Assembly: GCA_016185425.1 (NCBI GenBank)
Contig: JACPNQ010000036.1
Span: 1 to 64,000, forward strand
DNA: 64,000 nucleotides
Source: Acidobacteriota bacterium
GTDB taxonomy: Bacteria; Acidobacteriota; Terriglobia; Bryobacterales; Bryobacteraceae
Reading direction: 5' to 3'
Within the stretch, counting starts at the first letter, position 1, and each line of letters starts with the position of its first letter. Positions 8,386-16,843 of this stretch are shown piece after piece. A model generated the notes under the pieces. The model ran no database searches. It saw only the letters and a list, made by a program, of their open reading frames with translations, and was not told the DNA's origin. The translations under genes were made by a program, and so were the position numbers.

Positions 8386-8730
8386 TTAGGCGGGAATCAT
8401 GGCGCGGATCTCCACGGTCCCGTCACTATCCAGTATGGGACATCCCTTGGCGAGCTCGACGGCCTGTTCCATGTCCGTCGCTTCGATGACCATAGAGCCG
8501 CCGATGGAGTCCTTGATTTCGACGTAGGGGCCATCGGTGACCGACTTGGCCTTGCCGCGCACGACCTTTCCGGCGTGGTCCATGCGTTCGGTGGACTTCT
8601 GCATGTGGCCACCTCTTTCGAGCATGTCCTTCCATTCCATCCACTTTTTCATGGTCTGCTGCATCTGCTCCGGAGACATGCTCCAGAGAAGCTTTTGATC
8701 GCCGCGGAAGAGGTATGTGAATTTTGCCAT
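8386..8730 (-). CDS. DGPF-domain (YCII-related) protein, partner of the ECF42 sigma factor
   Basis: The 114-residue protein has the YCII-related fold and the family signature DGPYVEIKDSIGG around residues 66-78, the DGPF-type motif. The start MAKFTYLFRG is preceded by a good GGAGAAT ribosome site; a longer in-frame reading would run through a DoxX remnant and is rejected. DGPF genes are habitually found beside ECF42 sigma factors and are thought to take part in their regulation, by an unknown mechanism. The stop codon lies in the same frame as the sigma factor gene, 22 codons before its first ATG. Confidence 0.88.
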   Translation of the reverse strand: MAKFTYLFRGDQKLLWSMSPEQMQQTMKKWMEWKDMLERGGHMQKSTERMDHAGKVVRGKAKSVTDGPYVEIKDSIGGSMVIEATDMEQAVELAKGCPILDSDGTVEIRAMIPA

Positions 8731-8752
8731 GGGATTCTCCTTTAGTAGTATT

Positions 8753-8983
8753 TCATTGCGTTTGCGCCCTCCACCGGCGATAGGACGCCAGGACCGCCGG
8801 CGAAAGCCCATTCTTTGCCAATCCGAGGATTTTGGCGAGGTGCGCCGGGTAGCGAAGGTGGACAACGCCTTCGTTGTTTTGTGTGACGCCGGCCAACAGC
8901 GCAACACCGCCCGATCCGAGCATCAGGGCGGCAAGCGCAGTGACTTACCAGTAGATCCAGTGGTGCTTCGAAGTCGCGGTCAT
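8753..8983 (-). pseudogene. DoxX-family membrane protein, broken
   Basis: Read on the minus strand, the ATG at 8983 gives MTATSKHHWIYW, an in-frame TAA at 8945-8947, then VTALAALMLGSGGVALLAGV and VVHLRYPAHLAKILGL. This is the order of a DoxX-like protein: an IYW start, a first membrane helix, then the HLGYPxY-x3-ILG motif. Directly after ILG the KEWAFAGG segment typical of the next DoxX loop is present, but in another frame and without the roughly 18 residues that should stand before it. The gene therefore has a nonsense codon and an internal deletion with frameshift. Its ATG overlaps the stop of the AhpD-like gene as ATGA, showing that it was once the second gene of this operon. Confidence 0.7.
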
Positions 8984-9438
8984 GGTTTATAGGTGCCGGC
9001 TACCTGGCGGGTGGTGACGTTGATACGGTTCCAAAGATTGACCGCGGCGATATGGAGGGTGAGCATTGCCAGCCCATTTTCGTCGTAATGGCGGGCGGCT
9101 TCCTGCCATACTGCGTCGGGAACGGGATCGGGACGGTCATTGACGCGCGTGGCGCATTCGGTGAGGGCGAGAGCGGCGCGTTCGGCGTCGTTAAAGAATG
9201 GCGCCTCCCGCCAAGCGGCGACGGCGAAGATGCGTTGCTCGGTGTCGCCAGCCGCTTTGAGTTCGCGCGAATGCATGTCGACGCAAAAGCTGCATCCGTT
9301 GATCTGGCTCGCGCGCAGGTGGACCAGGGAGAGGGTTTTGGATGGGACATCCGGCGTCTTCAGCGAGGAACTGAGGGCCATAAGCGCCTTCATAGCGTCG
9401 GGAACGAGTACTGCGGGGTTGTTGATTCGTGCTTGCAT
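8980..9438 (-). CDS. Carboxymuconolactone decarboxylase / AhpD-like protein
   Basis: The protein has about 152 residues and carries the AhpD core: LRASQINGCSFCVDMHSREL, in which the CxxC pair and the following histidine form the redox centre of alkylhydroperoxidases, then the EQRIFAVAAWREAPFF and ERAALALTECATRV helices. It probably reduces peroxides or a related small oxidant in the cytoplasm. I prefer the start MQARINNP at 9438 because homologous proteins begin that way; an ATG at 9474 adds twelve residues, and neither has a clear ribosome site. It heads the run AhpD-like, DoxX remnant, DGPF, ECF42 sigma, consistent with a stress-response unit. Confidence 0.85.
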   Translation of the reverse strand: MQARINNPAVLVPDAMKALMALSSSLKTPDVPSKTLSLVHLRASQINGCSFCVDMHSRELKAAGDTEQRIFAVAAWREAPFFNDAERAALALTECATRVNDRPDPVPDAVWQEAARHYDENGLAMLTLHIAAVNLWNRINVTTRQVAGTYKP

Positions 9439-9504
9439 ATCTGAGCGACGAATGGGATTTCGAAAACCGGACATGAAAGATTAAATTGGTCTTTGACACG
9501 GTTT

Positions 9505-11661
9505 TTAGGGGAGGGAGCGGAGGAGGTCGGCGGCTTCGGCGCGGACGGCGGGGTCGGGGGATTCGGCGGCTTGGCGGAGATAGAGACGGGCGCCGTTGAA
9601 GTCGTTAAGCGCGCCAAGGGCGGTGCCCAGGCCGAGTTGGGCTCTCGGGAAACTGGGGTTTAATTTGAGTGTCTCCCGGTAAAGCACTGCCGCTTCCCGC
9701 CACAGACGGGCAGCGGCGTATAGATTGCCGAGCAGGTCGCGGCTGTTGAGGTTGTTGGGTTCGAGCGCAATCGACTCCTTTGCGTGAGGGATGGCTTCGG
9801 GGAAGCGGCGCTGATTCGCAAGGAAGACCGCAATGTTGTAGCGTGCGGCTGCACTTTTCGCGTTGTAGCGAATGGCGTCCAGGAAGTGCCGCTCGGCCTC
9901 CTTTGTTTCCCCTTTAGCGTTGAGAATGTTTCCGAGATTGGTGTGGGCGTCCGATTCGTCGGGCTTTTCGCGAATGGCGGCTCGGAAAGCGGTCTCGGCC
10001 CCGGCGCGGTCGCCAGCGTGGAGGAGAGCCATGCCTAGAGTGACTTGGGCATCCACCAGTTCGGGTTCGAGCTCGACCGCCTTTCTTGCGGCCATCGCGG
10101 CTTCCTTCCGCTGCTGACGGTATACCCGGGCCAGTTCGAGCCATACGAGGGAGTCATTGGGGTGCTGCTTCGTCGCTCGTTCGAGAGTGACTTCCGCCTC
10201 CGGCAATTGGCCGAGGCGCGCCTGACTGGCTCCTAAGGAGCGAATGGCTGGCAGATAGTTTGGATCCTTCTCGAGCGCCTTCCGGTAGTACGGAATAGCT
10301 TTGGCCGGCTCGCCGGAGGCGTGATAGGCCTGTGCCATCTGTAAGTAGTAGGCGGGATGGCCCGGCCGCCCGGTTTGCAGCGCTGCCTCGAGGCGCGGGA
10401 TGCCGGCTGTGAGGTTGCTTTGGTGCGCGACCTGTGCGAGGGCTGGGTATAAGTCGTTGTCGAGTTTCCTGGGGTAGTAGAGAACGACTTCGCCCTGGTA
10501 GCTGGTGCTGCCCATCTGCTCGTGGTGTTCCGTGCGAGGAGCCAACAACGTCCGCGCGTTAGCGGGCGGGCGCTGAATTCTGTGATCCGTAACGACAACA
10601 TGAATCACGTCCTCCGTGCGGCGCTTAGGCATGTGGCATCCGGCGCAATCCTGCTGCTTCGCCGGGTGTTTCGCCAGCGTTTGGTGGCATTGCCGGCAGG
10701 CGGCGTCAAATTCCCTGGTGACTGCGTGCGGATTGTGGCAGGTTGTACAAGTGAGTTGCTCGTTGCTACTCAGCCAACACTTCGATTGGCGCAGCCGGTA
10801 GGCGGATGAAGCGATTTCAAATTTGCCGTCGTGGCCGGCGCCGGGGGCGTGGTCAAAGTGGACGATGTGATCGGAGAGCGGGTCTTTGGGGTTATAAGAA
10901 AAGATCGCGCGCTCGTAGCGCACAATGGCGTTCGGGAGGGGATAACTTGTCGGCTCCAGATGGCACTGCATGCAGACTTCCTGCTGGCGCTGTTTGGAGA
11001 GTGCCCTCGGATTGAGGATATTGCCGCGGCCTGGGGCTTCGACATGAGCGCGGCCGGGGCCGTGGCAGCGTTGGCAGTCGATGCCTTCGGGGATGACGCC
11101 GGGGAAAACAGGATCGTCGGCGCTGGAGGCGTTGGGGATCTGCGGGTAGCTGTTGTGGCAGAACATGCACTCATAGCCGATGGCGCGGCGCATGTCCATG
11201 TGATCGGGACGATCGTAGCCGGGGCTCATCGCAAGGAAGCCGCCGTTGGGAGGGTACCAGTTCACCGGCATTTCGATCAGCCGGTTTTGCGGGGTTTTGT
11301 GCAGATAGGAGCGGGCGTGGTTGCCCGAGCCGAGGACGTAATGAACCTCCTTTTCAATGGGGTTGCCGCCGGACTCCTCGTCGCGCCGCAGGAAGAGTTT
11401 GCCATCCCGCTTCTGAAACTGGTAACGCCGGCCGGAAACTTTGTGAACGAGGGGTGTATCGGGAGCGTCGGCAGGGGTAGCTTTTCGAAAGGCACGGGCC
11501 ATGCCGGTCTGCTTGTAGGAGTTGGCGATGGCCTGGTGGCAGGCAGCGCAGACGCGCGCATCGGCGTAGGCGTTGGTGCCGGCTGGCTCGGCCTGCTTGC
11601 GGCCGCAGGCGGCGAGGAGAAGTATAGCGACCGGCAATACTTTGCCGGCGGACGAAGGCAT
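9505..11661 (-). CDS. Seven-haem cytochrome c lipoprotein fused to TPR repeats
   Basis: The protein has 718 residues from the ATG at 11661, which opens a lipoprotein signal (VAILLLAACGRK; lipobox LAAC). Seven CxxCH haem sites follow in the first half: CAACH, CMFCH, CQRCH, CMQCH, CTTCH, CRQCH and CAGCH, in the spacing of the cytochrome c554-like family. From about residue 390 onward there are tetratricopeptide repeats (for example AIPYYRKALEKDPNYLPAI, and segments ending in KHPN, EPE and EPNN). The product should be a periplasmic or surface electron carrier with a protein-binding tail. A 76-codon upstream extension in the same frame is low-complexity and is rejected. It diverges from the cyclophilin gene across 36 bases. 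Confidence 0.85.
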   Translation of the reverse strand: MPSSAGKVLPVAILLLAACGRKQAEPAGTNAYADARVCAACHQAIANSYKQTGMARAFRKATPADAPDTPLVHKVSGRRYQFQKRDGKLFLRRDEESGGNPIEKEVHYVLGSGNHARSYLHKTPQNRLIEMPVNWYPPNGGFLAMSPGYDRPDHMDMRRAIGYECMFCHNSYPQIPNASSADDPVFPGVIPEGIDCQRCHGPGRAHVEAPGRGNILNPRALSKQRQQEVCMQCHLEPTSYPLPNAIVRYERAIFSYNPKDPLSDHIVHFDHAPGAGHDGKFEIASSAYRLRQSKCWLSSNEQLTCTTCHNPHAVTREFDAACRQCHQTLAKHPAKQQDCAGCHMPKRRTEDVIHVVVTDHRIQRPPANARTLLAPRTEHHEQMGSTSYQGEVVLYYPRKLDNDLYPALAQVAHQSNLTAGIPRLEAALQTGRPGHPAYYLQMAQAYHASGEPAKAIPYYRKALEKDPNYLPAIRSLGASQARLGQLPEAEVTLERATKQHPNDSLVWLELARVYRQQRKEAAMAARKAVELEPELVDAQVTLGMALLHAGDRAGAETAFRAAIREKPDESDAHTNLGNILNAKGETKEAERHFLDAIRYNAKSAAARYNIAVFLANQRRFPEAIPHAKESIALEPNNLNSRDLLGNLYAAARLWREAAVLYRETLKLNPSFPRAQLGLGTALGALNDFNGARLYLRQAAESPDPAVRAEAADLLRSLP

Positions 11662-11697
11662 AGAAACAGGGTACCCGCATAGGAGAGAATTGGCGGA

Positions 11698-12330
11698 ATG
11701 CGAATGCGACTGGTGTGCGCGGTGATGGTGTTGCTGGCGGCGTGCGGATCGAAGGAACCGGTAAAGGAAGCGGTTAAGAGACGGGAACCGGTGCAAGCTC
11801 CCGCAGTCTACAAGGTGCGGATGGAGACGACGAAAGGTCCGATCGTAGTGGAGGTGCACCGCGACTGGGCGCCGCGTGGGGCGGATCACTTTTATAATCT
11901 GGTGGACGAAAAGTTTTATAACGGCGTAAAGTTCTACCGCGTGGTCAGGCGCTTTGTGGCGCAGTTCGGGATCAATCCGGATTTGAAGAAAGACCAGTTG
12001 TGGAGATCGCTTGAGCTAGTGGACGATCCGGTGAAAGAGAAAAACAAGCGCGGCACATTGACTTTTGCGAAGCGCGGCCCGAACACCCGGTCGACGCAGT
12101 TGTTCTTCAATTTGTCGGATAACCTGTCGCTCGATGCGGAGGGCTTCGCGCCGATTGGGAAAGTGGTGGAAGGGCTGGATACCATGGACCAATTGGCGTT
12201 CGTGTATGGCGACATGCCGCCGCGCGGGAGTGGTCCGGATCCGAAGAAGATTCAGACGATCGGTTATAGCTACCTCGATAAGGAGTTTCCGCGGCTTGAT
12301 TCGATCCAGACTGCCCGCATTGTGGAGTAA
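11698..12330 (+). CDS. Cyclophilin-type peptidyl-prolyl isomerase, lipoprotein
   Basis: The protein has 210 residues. The N terminus RLVCAVMVLLAACGSK is a lipoprotein signal with the cysteine at about residue 16. The cyclophilin barrel follows: ETTKGPIVVEVHRDWAP, ADHFYNLVDEKFYNGVKFYRVVRRFVAQFG (the FYRVV/FVAQFG pair is the active-site strand region) and TRSTQLFFNLSDN with the conserved Q-x-F-x-N. The predicted role is folding of exported proteins at proline bonds in the periplasm. It converges with the UspA gene, leaving 6 bases. Confidence 0.9.
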   Translation: MRMRLVCAVMVLLAACGSKEPVKEAVKRREPVQAPAVYKVRMETTKGPIVVEVHRDWAPRGADHFYNLVDEKFYNGVKFYRVVRRFVAQFGINPDLKKDQLWRSLELVDDPVKEKNKRGTLTFAKRGPNTRSTQLFFNLSDNLSLDAEGFAPIGKVVEGLDTMDQLAFVYGDMPPRGSGPDPKKIQTIGYSYLDKEFPRLDSIQTARIVE

Positions 12331-12336
12331 CGTTCG

Positions 12337-13206
12337 CTACATACTGAGGACGGGGCAAGGCGCTTCGCGCACGATGGCGTAGCTGTGCGTGCGCAACCGG
12401 CCGAGGAGGCTTTTGTCCATGTGGCGGCCGAGAATGACGAGATCGGCACCGACATCGTCCGCAACCTGACGGACGACCTTGGCCGCTTCTCCCGGAATGA
12501 CGTGGATTTTCGCGGTTGCTCCAGCTTCTTGCGCCGTTTTCTCGAGATCCTCCTGTAGCGAGCGGGCGAGTTCGAGACGCCAGGTTGGATCGATGTATGG
12601 AGCGATGCCGCCTCCGTCGCTGGGGCTCGCGTGAACAACGTGGAGGTTGGCGCCGAAGGAGTTCGCGATGTTATTGCCAGCGGCAATGAGTTTAGCCGCA
12701 CGCGCGTCGACATCGGCGGCAACCAGGACGGTCTTGATGTGTTCGGCGTTATCGACAGGCGCTTCAATATGCGCTCCGGTGAGGACCGGGATGGGAGAGT
12801 CACTGAGAATCTTGGCGGCGATAGAGCCGAGCAGGAATCGGCGGAACGGGCCGTAGCCATGCGTAGAGATCATGATGAGATCCGCATGTTCCTCGATAGC
12901 GAGACGGACGATTTCGCCCGCGGGATCACCCTCGCGGAACACCGTTTTGAAGGTGCAACCTTTGAGGTACATGCGGCAGAACTCATCCAATTGCGACTCG
13001 AGCGCGGGCTTCTGCTGCGCGTACCAATCCAGAACCGCGGTAGTGGGGACATCGACTCCTTCAGCCGCTAGTTGGAACGGGCGCATGACGTGGACGGCAA
13101 CAATTGTTGCGTCATACTGTTTGGCGAGGATGCGCGCGTGCGCGGCAACGCTTGCGGCGCGGGTGGAGAAGTCCACCGGCAGTAGGATGGTTTTGGGAGT
13201 GGTCAT
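12337..13206 (-). CDS. Tandem universal stress protein (two UspA domains)
   Basis: The protein has 289 residues and two UspA domains, about 1-145 and 150-289. Each begins with the typical strand (KTILLPVDFS; IKTVLVAADV) and ends with the nucleotide-binding segment (STHGYGPFRRFLLGSIA; LGRHMDKSLLGRLRTHS). The first fits the ATP-binding pattern well; the second has threonine-histidine-serine in place of the usual G-S. Such proteins are cytoplasmic and respond to starvation or low oxygen. A ribosome site AGGAGG lies before the ATG. The gene stands alone and diverges from the SGNH hydrolase. Confidence 0.9.
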   Translation of the reverse strand: MTTPKTILLPVDFSTRAASVAAHARILAKQYDATIVAVHVMRPFQLAAEGVDVPTTAVLDWYAQQKPALESQLDEFCRMYLKGCTFKTVFREGDPAGEIVRLAIEEHADLIMISTHGYGPFRRFLLGSIAAKILSDSPIPVLTGAHIEAPVDNAEHIKTVLVAADVDARAAKLIAAGNNIANSFGANLHVVHASPSDGGGIAPYIDPTWRLELARSLQEDLEKTAQEAGATAKIHVIPGEAAKVVRQVADDVGADLVILGRHMDKSLLGRLRTHSYAIVREAPCPVLSM

Positions 13207-13305
13207 TTTGTCCTCCTTATTACTTCTTCCAACTCAAATATAGGCTTCGGACGGTGCTTTTACAATGCAACTGGAGCTCCATAAGTCTGCAGGAGAATGT
13301 TTACG

Positions 13306-14253
13306 ATGCGCGCAATCGGTCTTTTGTTGGCGTCTCTGCCAGTGTTGGCGGCGGAAGTAGCAAGTCCGGCGTTTGGATTCTTGGCGGATGGACGAGTAGT
13401 CCTTTCCACCGCGACGGCGGGAGCCGTGGTTCGGTATACGTTTGAGGAGAAAGATCCGGACAAATCGGCAGGCATGTACCTGGCGCCGGTTACGGTGCCA
13501 GCTGGCAAAACGATTCGGGCACGGGCGTTTTCCGCCGATGGATCGGAACAGAGCATGTTGCTCGTAGTGGCGGGGCGCGGAATGCCGTCCACGCTGATGG
13601 AAGTGACGCAGAATCGCGATTGGAAGAACTACGATTGGGTGAAGAGACACGAAAGGATTCTGCGGGTGATGAGGGAGAGGCCGCCGGAACTGGTCTTCCT
13701 CGGAGATTCCATTACGCACTTCTTTGGCGGAGAACCGGCGGATGCACGGCTTCGCGGACCGGAGGTTTGGGAGAAGTATTACGGCTCCCGACAGGCGATC
13801 AACATCGGCTATGGATGGGATCGGACCGAGAATGTGCTGTGGCGGCTGCGGCATGGGGAGATCGACGGAATTGCGCCGAAGGCTGTCGTGGTGATGATCG
13901 GGACGAACAATGCGGGGATCAATACCGCGGAGGAGATTGCGGCGGGGATCACGGCGATTTGCGAGGAACTGCATTTGCGGTTACCCGCGGCAAAGATTCT
14001 GCTGCTTGGAATTTTCCCTCGCGGGGCCAAGCCGGACGCGATGCGGGAGAAGTTGAAGGCAGTGAACGAAAAGATCGCGGCTCTGGACGGGAAGGGTGGA
14101 GTAAGTTATTTGGACATCGGCGATGTGTTTTTGGAGAAAGACGGGACGATATCTCCGTTCATCATGAATGACTATCTGCATCCGACTTCCGCGGGGTATG
14201 AGCGCTGGGCTTCGGCAATGGAGCCAATGTTGAAGCGGCTGCTGGGTGAGTAA
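13306..14253 (+). CDS. Secreted SGNH/GDSL hydrolase with an N-terminal sandwich domain
   Basis: The protein has 315 residues. A signal peptide (RAIGLLLASLPVLAA) is followed by about 75 residues resembling the CHB_HEX_C/FN3-associated domain (ASPAFGF, AVVRYTF, KTIRARAFS). The hydrolase has block I FLGDSITHFFGG with the catalytic serine, block III IGTNNAG, and block V NDYLHPTSAGYERWA with the Asp-x-x-His pair. It resembles PAF-acetylhydrolase-like esterases acting on carbohydrate esters; the substrate is unknown. I prefer the second ATG, ten bases after an AGGAG site, over the one at 13297, which is only one base away from it. Confidence 0.88.
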   Translation: MRAIGLLLASLPVLAAEVASPAFGFLADGRVVLSTATAGAVVRYTFEEKDPDKSAGMYLAPVTVPAGKTIRARAFSADGSEQSMLLVVAGRGMPSTLMEVTQNRDWKNYDWVKRHERILRVMRERPPELVFLGDSITHFFGGEPADARLRGPEVWEKYYGSRQAINIGYGWDRTENVLWRLRHGEIDGIAPKAVVVMIGTNNAGINTAEEIAAGITAICEELHLRLPAAKILLLGIFPRGAKPDAMREKLKAVNEKIAALDGKGGVSYLDIGDVFLEKDGTISPFIMNDYLHPTSAGYERWASAMEPMLKRLLGE

Positions 14254-14255
14254 GG

Positions 14256-14949
14256 CTAACGCTTGACGGTCAGGAGCACGCTCTCCTTAGGAAACGTCTC
14301 GATCACGATGTCCTTGTAAAGCACTTCCTGCGGTCCGTTCCAGGCGTGAAGCTGGAGACCGATCGGGCCGGTTTTCAGACGGGTGGGGTTGGCTTCGCGC
14401 CAGTCCATTACTTCGACGCCGTTGAGAGCGGTGCGGACGCGGTTGCCCTGGGCGAGAATTTCGACCTGCACCCATTCGTGCTGCTGCGTGACCTGCGCGG
14501 TGGTGGCGCGGAAGACGCGGAGACCTTTCGCTTCGATGTAGTCCCACATGCCAGGCCGCGGAAAGACGACGAGCGGGCCCTGGGTGTACCACTTGTTGTC
14601 GCCCTTGGTCGCGATCTCTCCCCAGAAAGCGACACCGGCGTGATTGCCGGACTCGACCATTTTGGAGCGAAGGATGAGACGGAAATCAGAGTATGTTTCG
14701 GTCGTGTAGAGAAAGCTAGCCGGGACTTTGTCGTTGTGCTTACCGCGAATGGCGCCGTCCGCAACCGACCACCAATCCATGTTCCCGCGCCAGCCGGCGA
14801 GCGTCCTGCCGTCGAAGAGCTTGTGCTTCGCGTTATGGCCAAGGCGGGGAGGGATAAGTGGGAGGGCCTCGAGTTCAGCGGCTGCAAAGGGAGGGGCCGG
14901 CTGACTCCAGAGGAGAGAGAAGGAGGGTCGCCCAAACAGCCTTTTTCAT
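14256..14949 (-). CDS. Secreted DUF1080 (3-keto-disaccharide hydrolase-like) protein with a frameshift in the signal peptide
   Basis: The mature part is a concanavalin-like DUF1080 domain: HKLFDGRTLAGWRG, WWSVADGAIRGK, HAGVAFWGEI, HEWVQVEILAQGNRVRTALNGV and GPIGLQLHAW. The domain opening FDGRTLAGW lies upstream of the first in-frame ATG (14780), so that ATG is internal. A convincing signal peptide start, MKKAVWATLLLSPL, begins at 14949 but is one base out of frame with the domain. The two join if one base is removed within the CT-rich run near 14910-14920. As it stands the signal peptide frame stops after 24 codons at 14875-14877. This is either a real pseudogene, a slippery site, or a base error. 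Homologues are found in DUF1501/DUF1549 neighbourhoods, as here. Confidence 0.75.
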
Positions 14950-14980
14950 GGGGAAGCATATCATGCTCCCCGCCTTCCTT

Positions 14981-15009
14981 TTGACATTTGCAAAGTATAT
15001 ACTTTTGAT
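14981..15009 (+). promoter_or_regulatory. Candidate sigma-70 promoter of the DUF1549-DUF1501 operon
   Basis: A perfect -35 TTGACA at 14981-14986 is followed after 17 bases by TTTGAT at 15004-15009. The better -10-like TATACT at 14998 is only 11 bases away, so the -10 is uncertain. A GGGAG ribosome site lies 9 bases before the ATG at 15040. Confidence 0.4.
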
Positions 15010-15039
15010 CGTTCGAATTCGTCCCGGGAGACGTGTGCC

Positions 15040-16842
15040 ATGTGGAAAGCATTCCCCCTATTTGCATTGGGCCTGATGGCATGGGCGCAGAGTGACGATA
15101 CGTTTGCAGGCGCGCATGCGCCGATCCTGCAACCGTCGAAGAAACCGGACGCTGGCGCGCTGACCGCGCGGGTTGCGGCGACGCTACCGGGCACTGCCGC
15201 GGCCGCCGCGCGAGTGAAGCGCGCGAACTATATCGACGAGCAGATCTTCAGCAAGATGGAGCGGGACGGCGTGCCCTCGGCTCCCCTTTCAACCGATGCG
15301 GAGTTCTTCCGCCGCGTGCACCTCGATTTGACCGGACGGATTCCCTCGTCGGCAGAGGTGGCGGCGTTCCTGGTGGATACGAATCCGGCAAAACGGAATC
15401 AGCTTATCGACAAGTTGCTGGCGAGCGAAGAGTATGTCGACAAGTGGTCCTACTTCTTCATGGACCTGCTCCGCGCAAATGGGAAGATGGGCCGCGGCGT
15501 GCAGCTCTTCCATTACTGGTTGAAGGAAGCGCTGCGGAGCGACAGGCCGTATGACGACCTGGTGCGCTCGATGATCTCGGCTTCGGCGAAGAGCAATCTG
15601 GTGGTTGCCGCGTCGAACGTGATTGTCCGCGAGCATGTGGAAGGCAAGCCTGGGCAGGCGATTGACGGGAACGATATTTCCAAGGTGCACCAGCTCGATA
15701 CGCACGACGAGCTGGCGGTCCTGTACGGGAAGACGTTTCTGGGGATCAACTTCTCCTGCGTCTCGTGCCATGACGGTAAGGCGCACCTGGAGAAGGTCAA
15801 CGTTTGGTTGACAGGCGTGACGCGGCGCGAGTTCTTCGCGCTGTCCAGTTTCCTGGGCAAGACGCGCTATATTCCGCACACCGAGAATACGCAGGCGCTG
15901 ATGGGGCACTTCATTGTGGACGACCTGGCGCCGGGCTATGACACCAAAGGCGGCAGTATGCTGCGGACGCCGCGCTGGGGTGGGACGAACGCGCCGGCGT
16001 TCCCGCTCACGGGCGAGAAGGCACGGGCCGGCGCGGAGCCGCGGGAAGAGCTGGCGCGGATGTTAACCGCGCACCCGCAATTTGCTCGGGCAACAGTGAA
16101 TCTGTTCTGGGCGAGGATGATGGGGCGCGGCATTGTGGAGCCGTACGACGAGTTCGACCTGGCCCGGCAGGATCCGCGGCATCTGCCAGAGGGCTGGGAC
16201 CTGCAGCCTTCGCATCCGGAACTGCTCAACATGCTGGCCGACGACTTCCGGAAGCACGACTACAAGCTCAAGTACATTCTGCGGAAGATCTGCCAGTCGA
16301 GCGCGTATCAACTTTCGGCGCGGTATCCAGGCGAGTGGAAGGAAGCGTATTCGGCGTACTTCGCGCGCAAGTTTGTACGGATGCTGACGGCCGAAGAAGT
16401 GCACGACGCGCTGGTTACGGCGACAGGGCGGCCGGGATCGTTCAAGTTCGGAAATGAGAGTGTCCCGATGGCGATGCAGGCGAATACCCCGTCGGCGTCG
16501 GGCGAGTTGAAGAGCTTTATGACGGCGTTCGGGCAGTCCAATCGGAGCAATCCGCCGCGGCCGCCAGCCGCATCTCCGATGCAGCCGTTGTTATTGATGC
16601 GATCGCCAGTCGTGACAGACCGCGTGCTGGCGCAGAAAGACAGCAGAGTGCAGAACCTGTTGTCGGCTCACAAGGATAATTCAAAAGTTGTGGAGGAGTT
16701 GTTCCTGGGAACGTTATCGCGGTATCCGGAACGGGATGAGCGGCAGATTGCCGTGAGTGCGCTGGACAAAGACCGCGTGTCGGGCGCGCAGAACGTGCAG
16801 TGGGCGCTCTTGAACCTGGCCGAGTTTCTGTACAACTACTAA
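15040..16842 (+). CDS. DUF1549 / DUF1553 domain protein, secreted
   Basis: The protein has 600 residues and a signal peptide (MWKAFPLFALGLMAWA). DUF1549 starts near NYIDEQIFSKMERDGV and DAEFFRRVHLDLTGRIPS; DUF1553 includes RATVNLFWARMMGRGIVEP, KYILRKICQSSAYQLS and a terminal RYPERDERQIAVSAL. A CVSCH motif lies between them (about residue 243) and could bind haem c. The family is frequent in Planctomycetes and Acidobacteria and is nearly always followed by a DUF1501 gene, as here. Its biochemical role is unproven; degradation of polysaccharides or sulfated glycans has been suggested from context. The DUF1501 gene starts directly after its stop. Confidence 0.92.
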   Translation: MWKAFPLFALGLMAWAQSDDTFAGAHAPILQPSKKPDAGALTARVAATLPGTAAAAARVKRANYIDEQIFSKMERDGVPSAPLSTDAEFFRRVHLDLTGRIPSSAEVAAFLVDTNPAKRNQLIDKLLASEEYVDKWSYFFMDLLRANGKMGRGVQLFHYWLKEALRSDRPYDDLVRSMISASAKSNLVVAASNVIVREHVEGKPGQAIDGNDISKVHQLDTHDELAVLYGKTFLGINFSCVSCHDGKAHLEKVNVWLTGVTRREFFALSSFLGKTRYIPHTENTQALMGHFIVDDLAPGYDTKGGSMLRTPRWGGTNAPAFPLTGEKARAGAEPREELARMLTAHPQFARATVNLFWARMMGRGIVEPYDEFDLARQDPRHLPEGWDLQPSHPELLNMLADDFRKHDYKLKYILRKICQSSAYQLSARYPGEWKEAYSAYFARKFVRMLTAEEVHDALVTATGRPGSFKFGNESVPMAMQANTPSASGELKSFMTAFGQSNRSNPPRPPAASPMQPLLLMRSPVVTDRVLAQKDSRVQNLLSAHKDNSKVVEELFLGTLSRYPERDERQIAVSALDKDRVSGAQNVQWALLNLAEFLYNY

Positions 16843-16843
16843 T

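Noticed and set aside
8731..8907. Longer version of the DGPF protein
   Set aside because: The extension reads the DoxX remnant in a wrong frame; a good ribosome site precedes 8730.
10831..11682. Plus-strand frame of 283 codons opposite the seven-haem cytochrome
   Set aside because: Valine- and glycine-rich shadow; the minus strand has seven CxxCH motifs in order.
11662..11889. 76-codon N-terminal extension of the seven-haem cytochrome
   Set aside because: It overlaps the cyclophilin gene and would bury the lipoprotein signal that begins at 11661.
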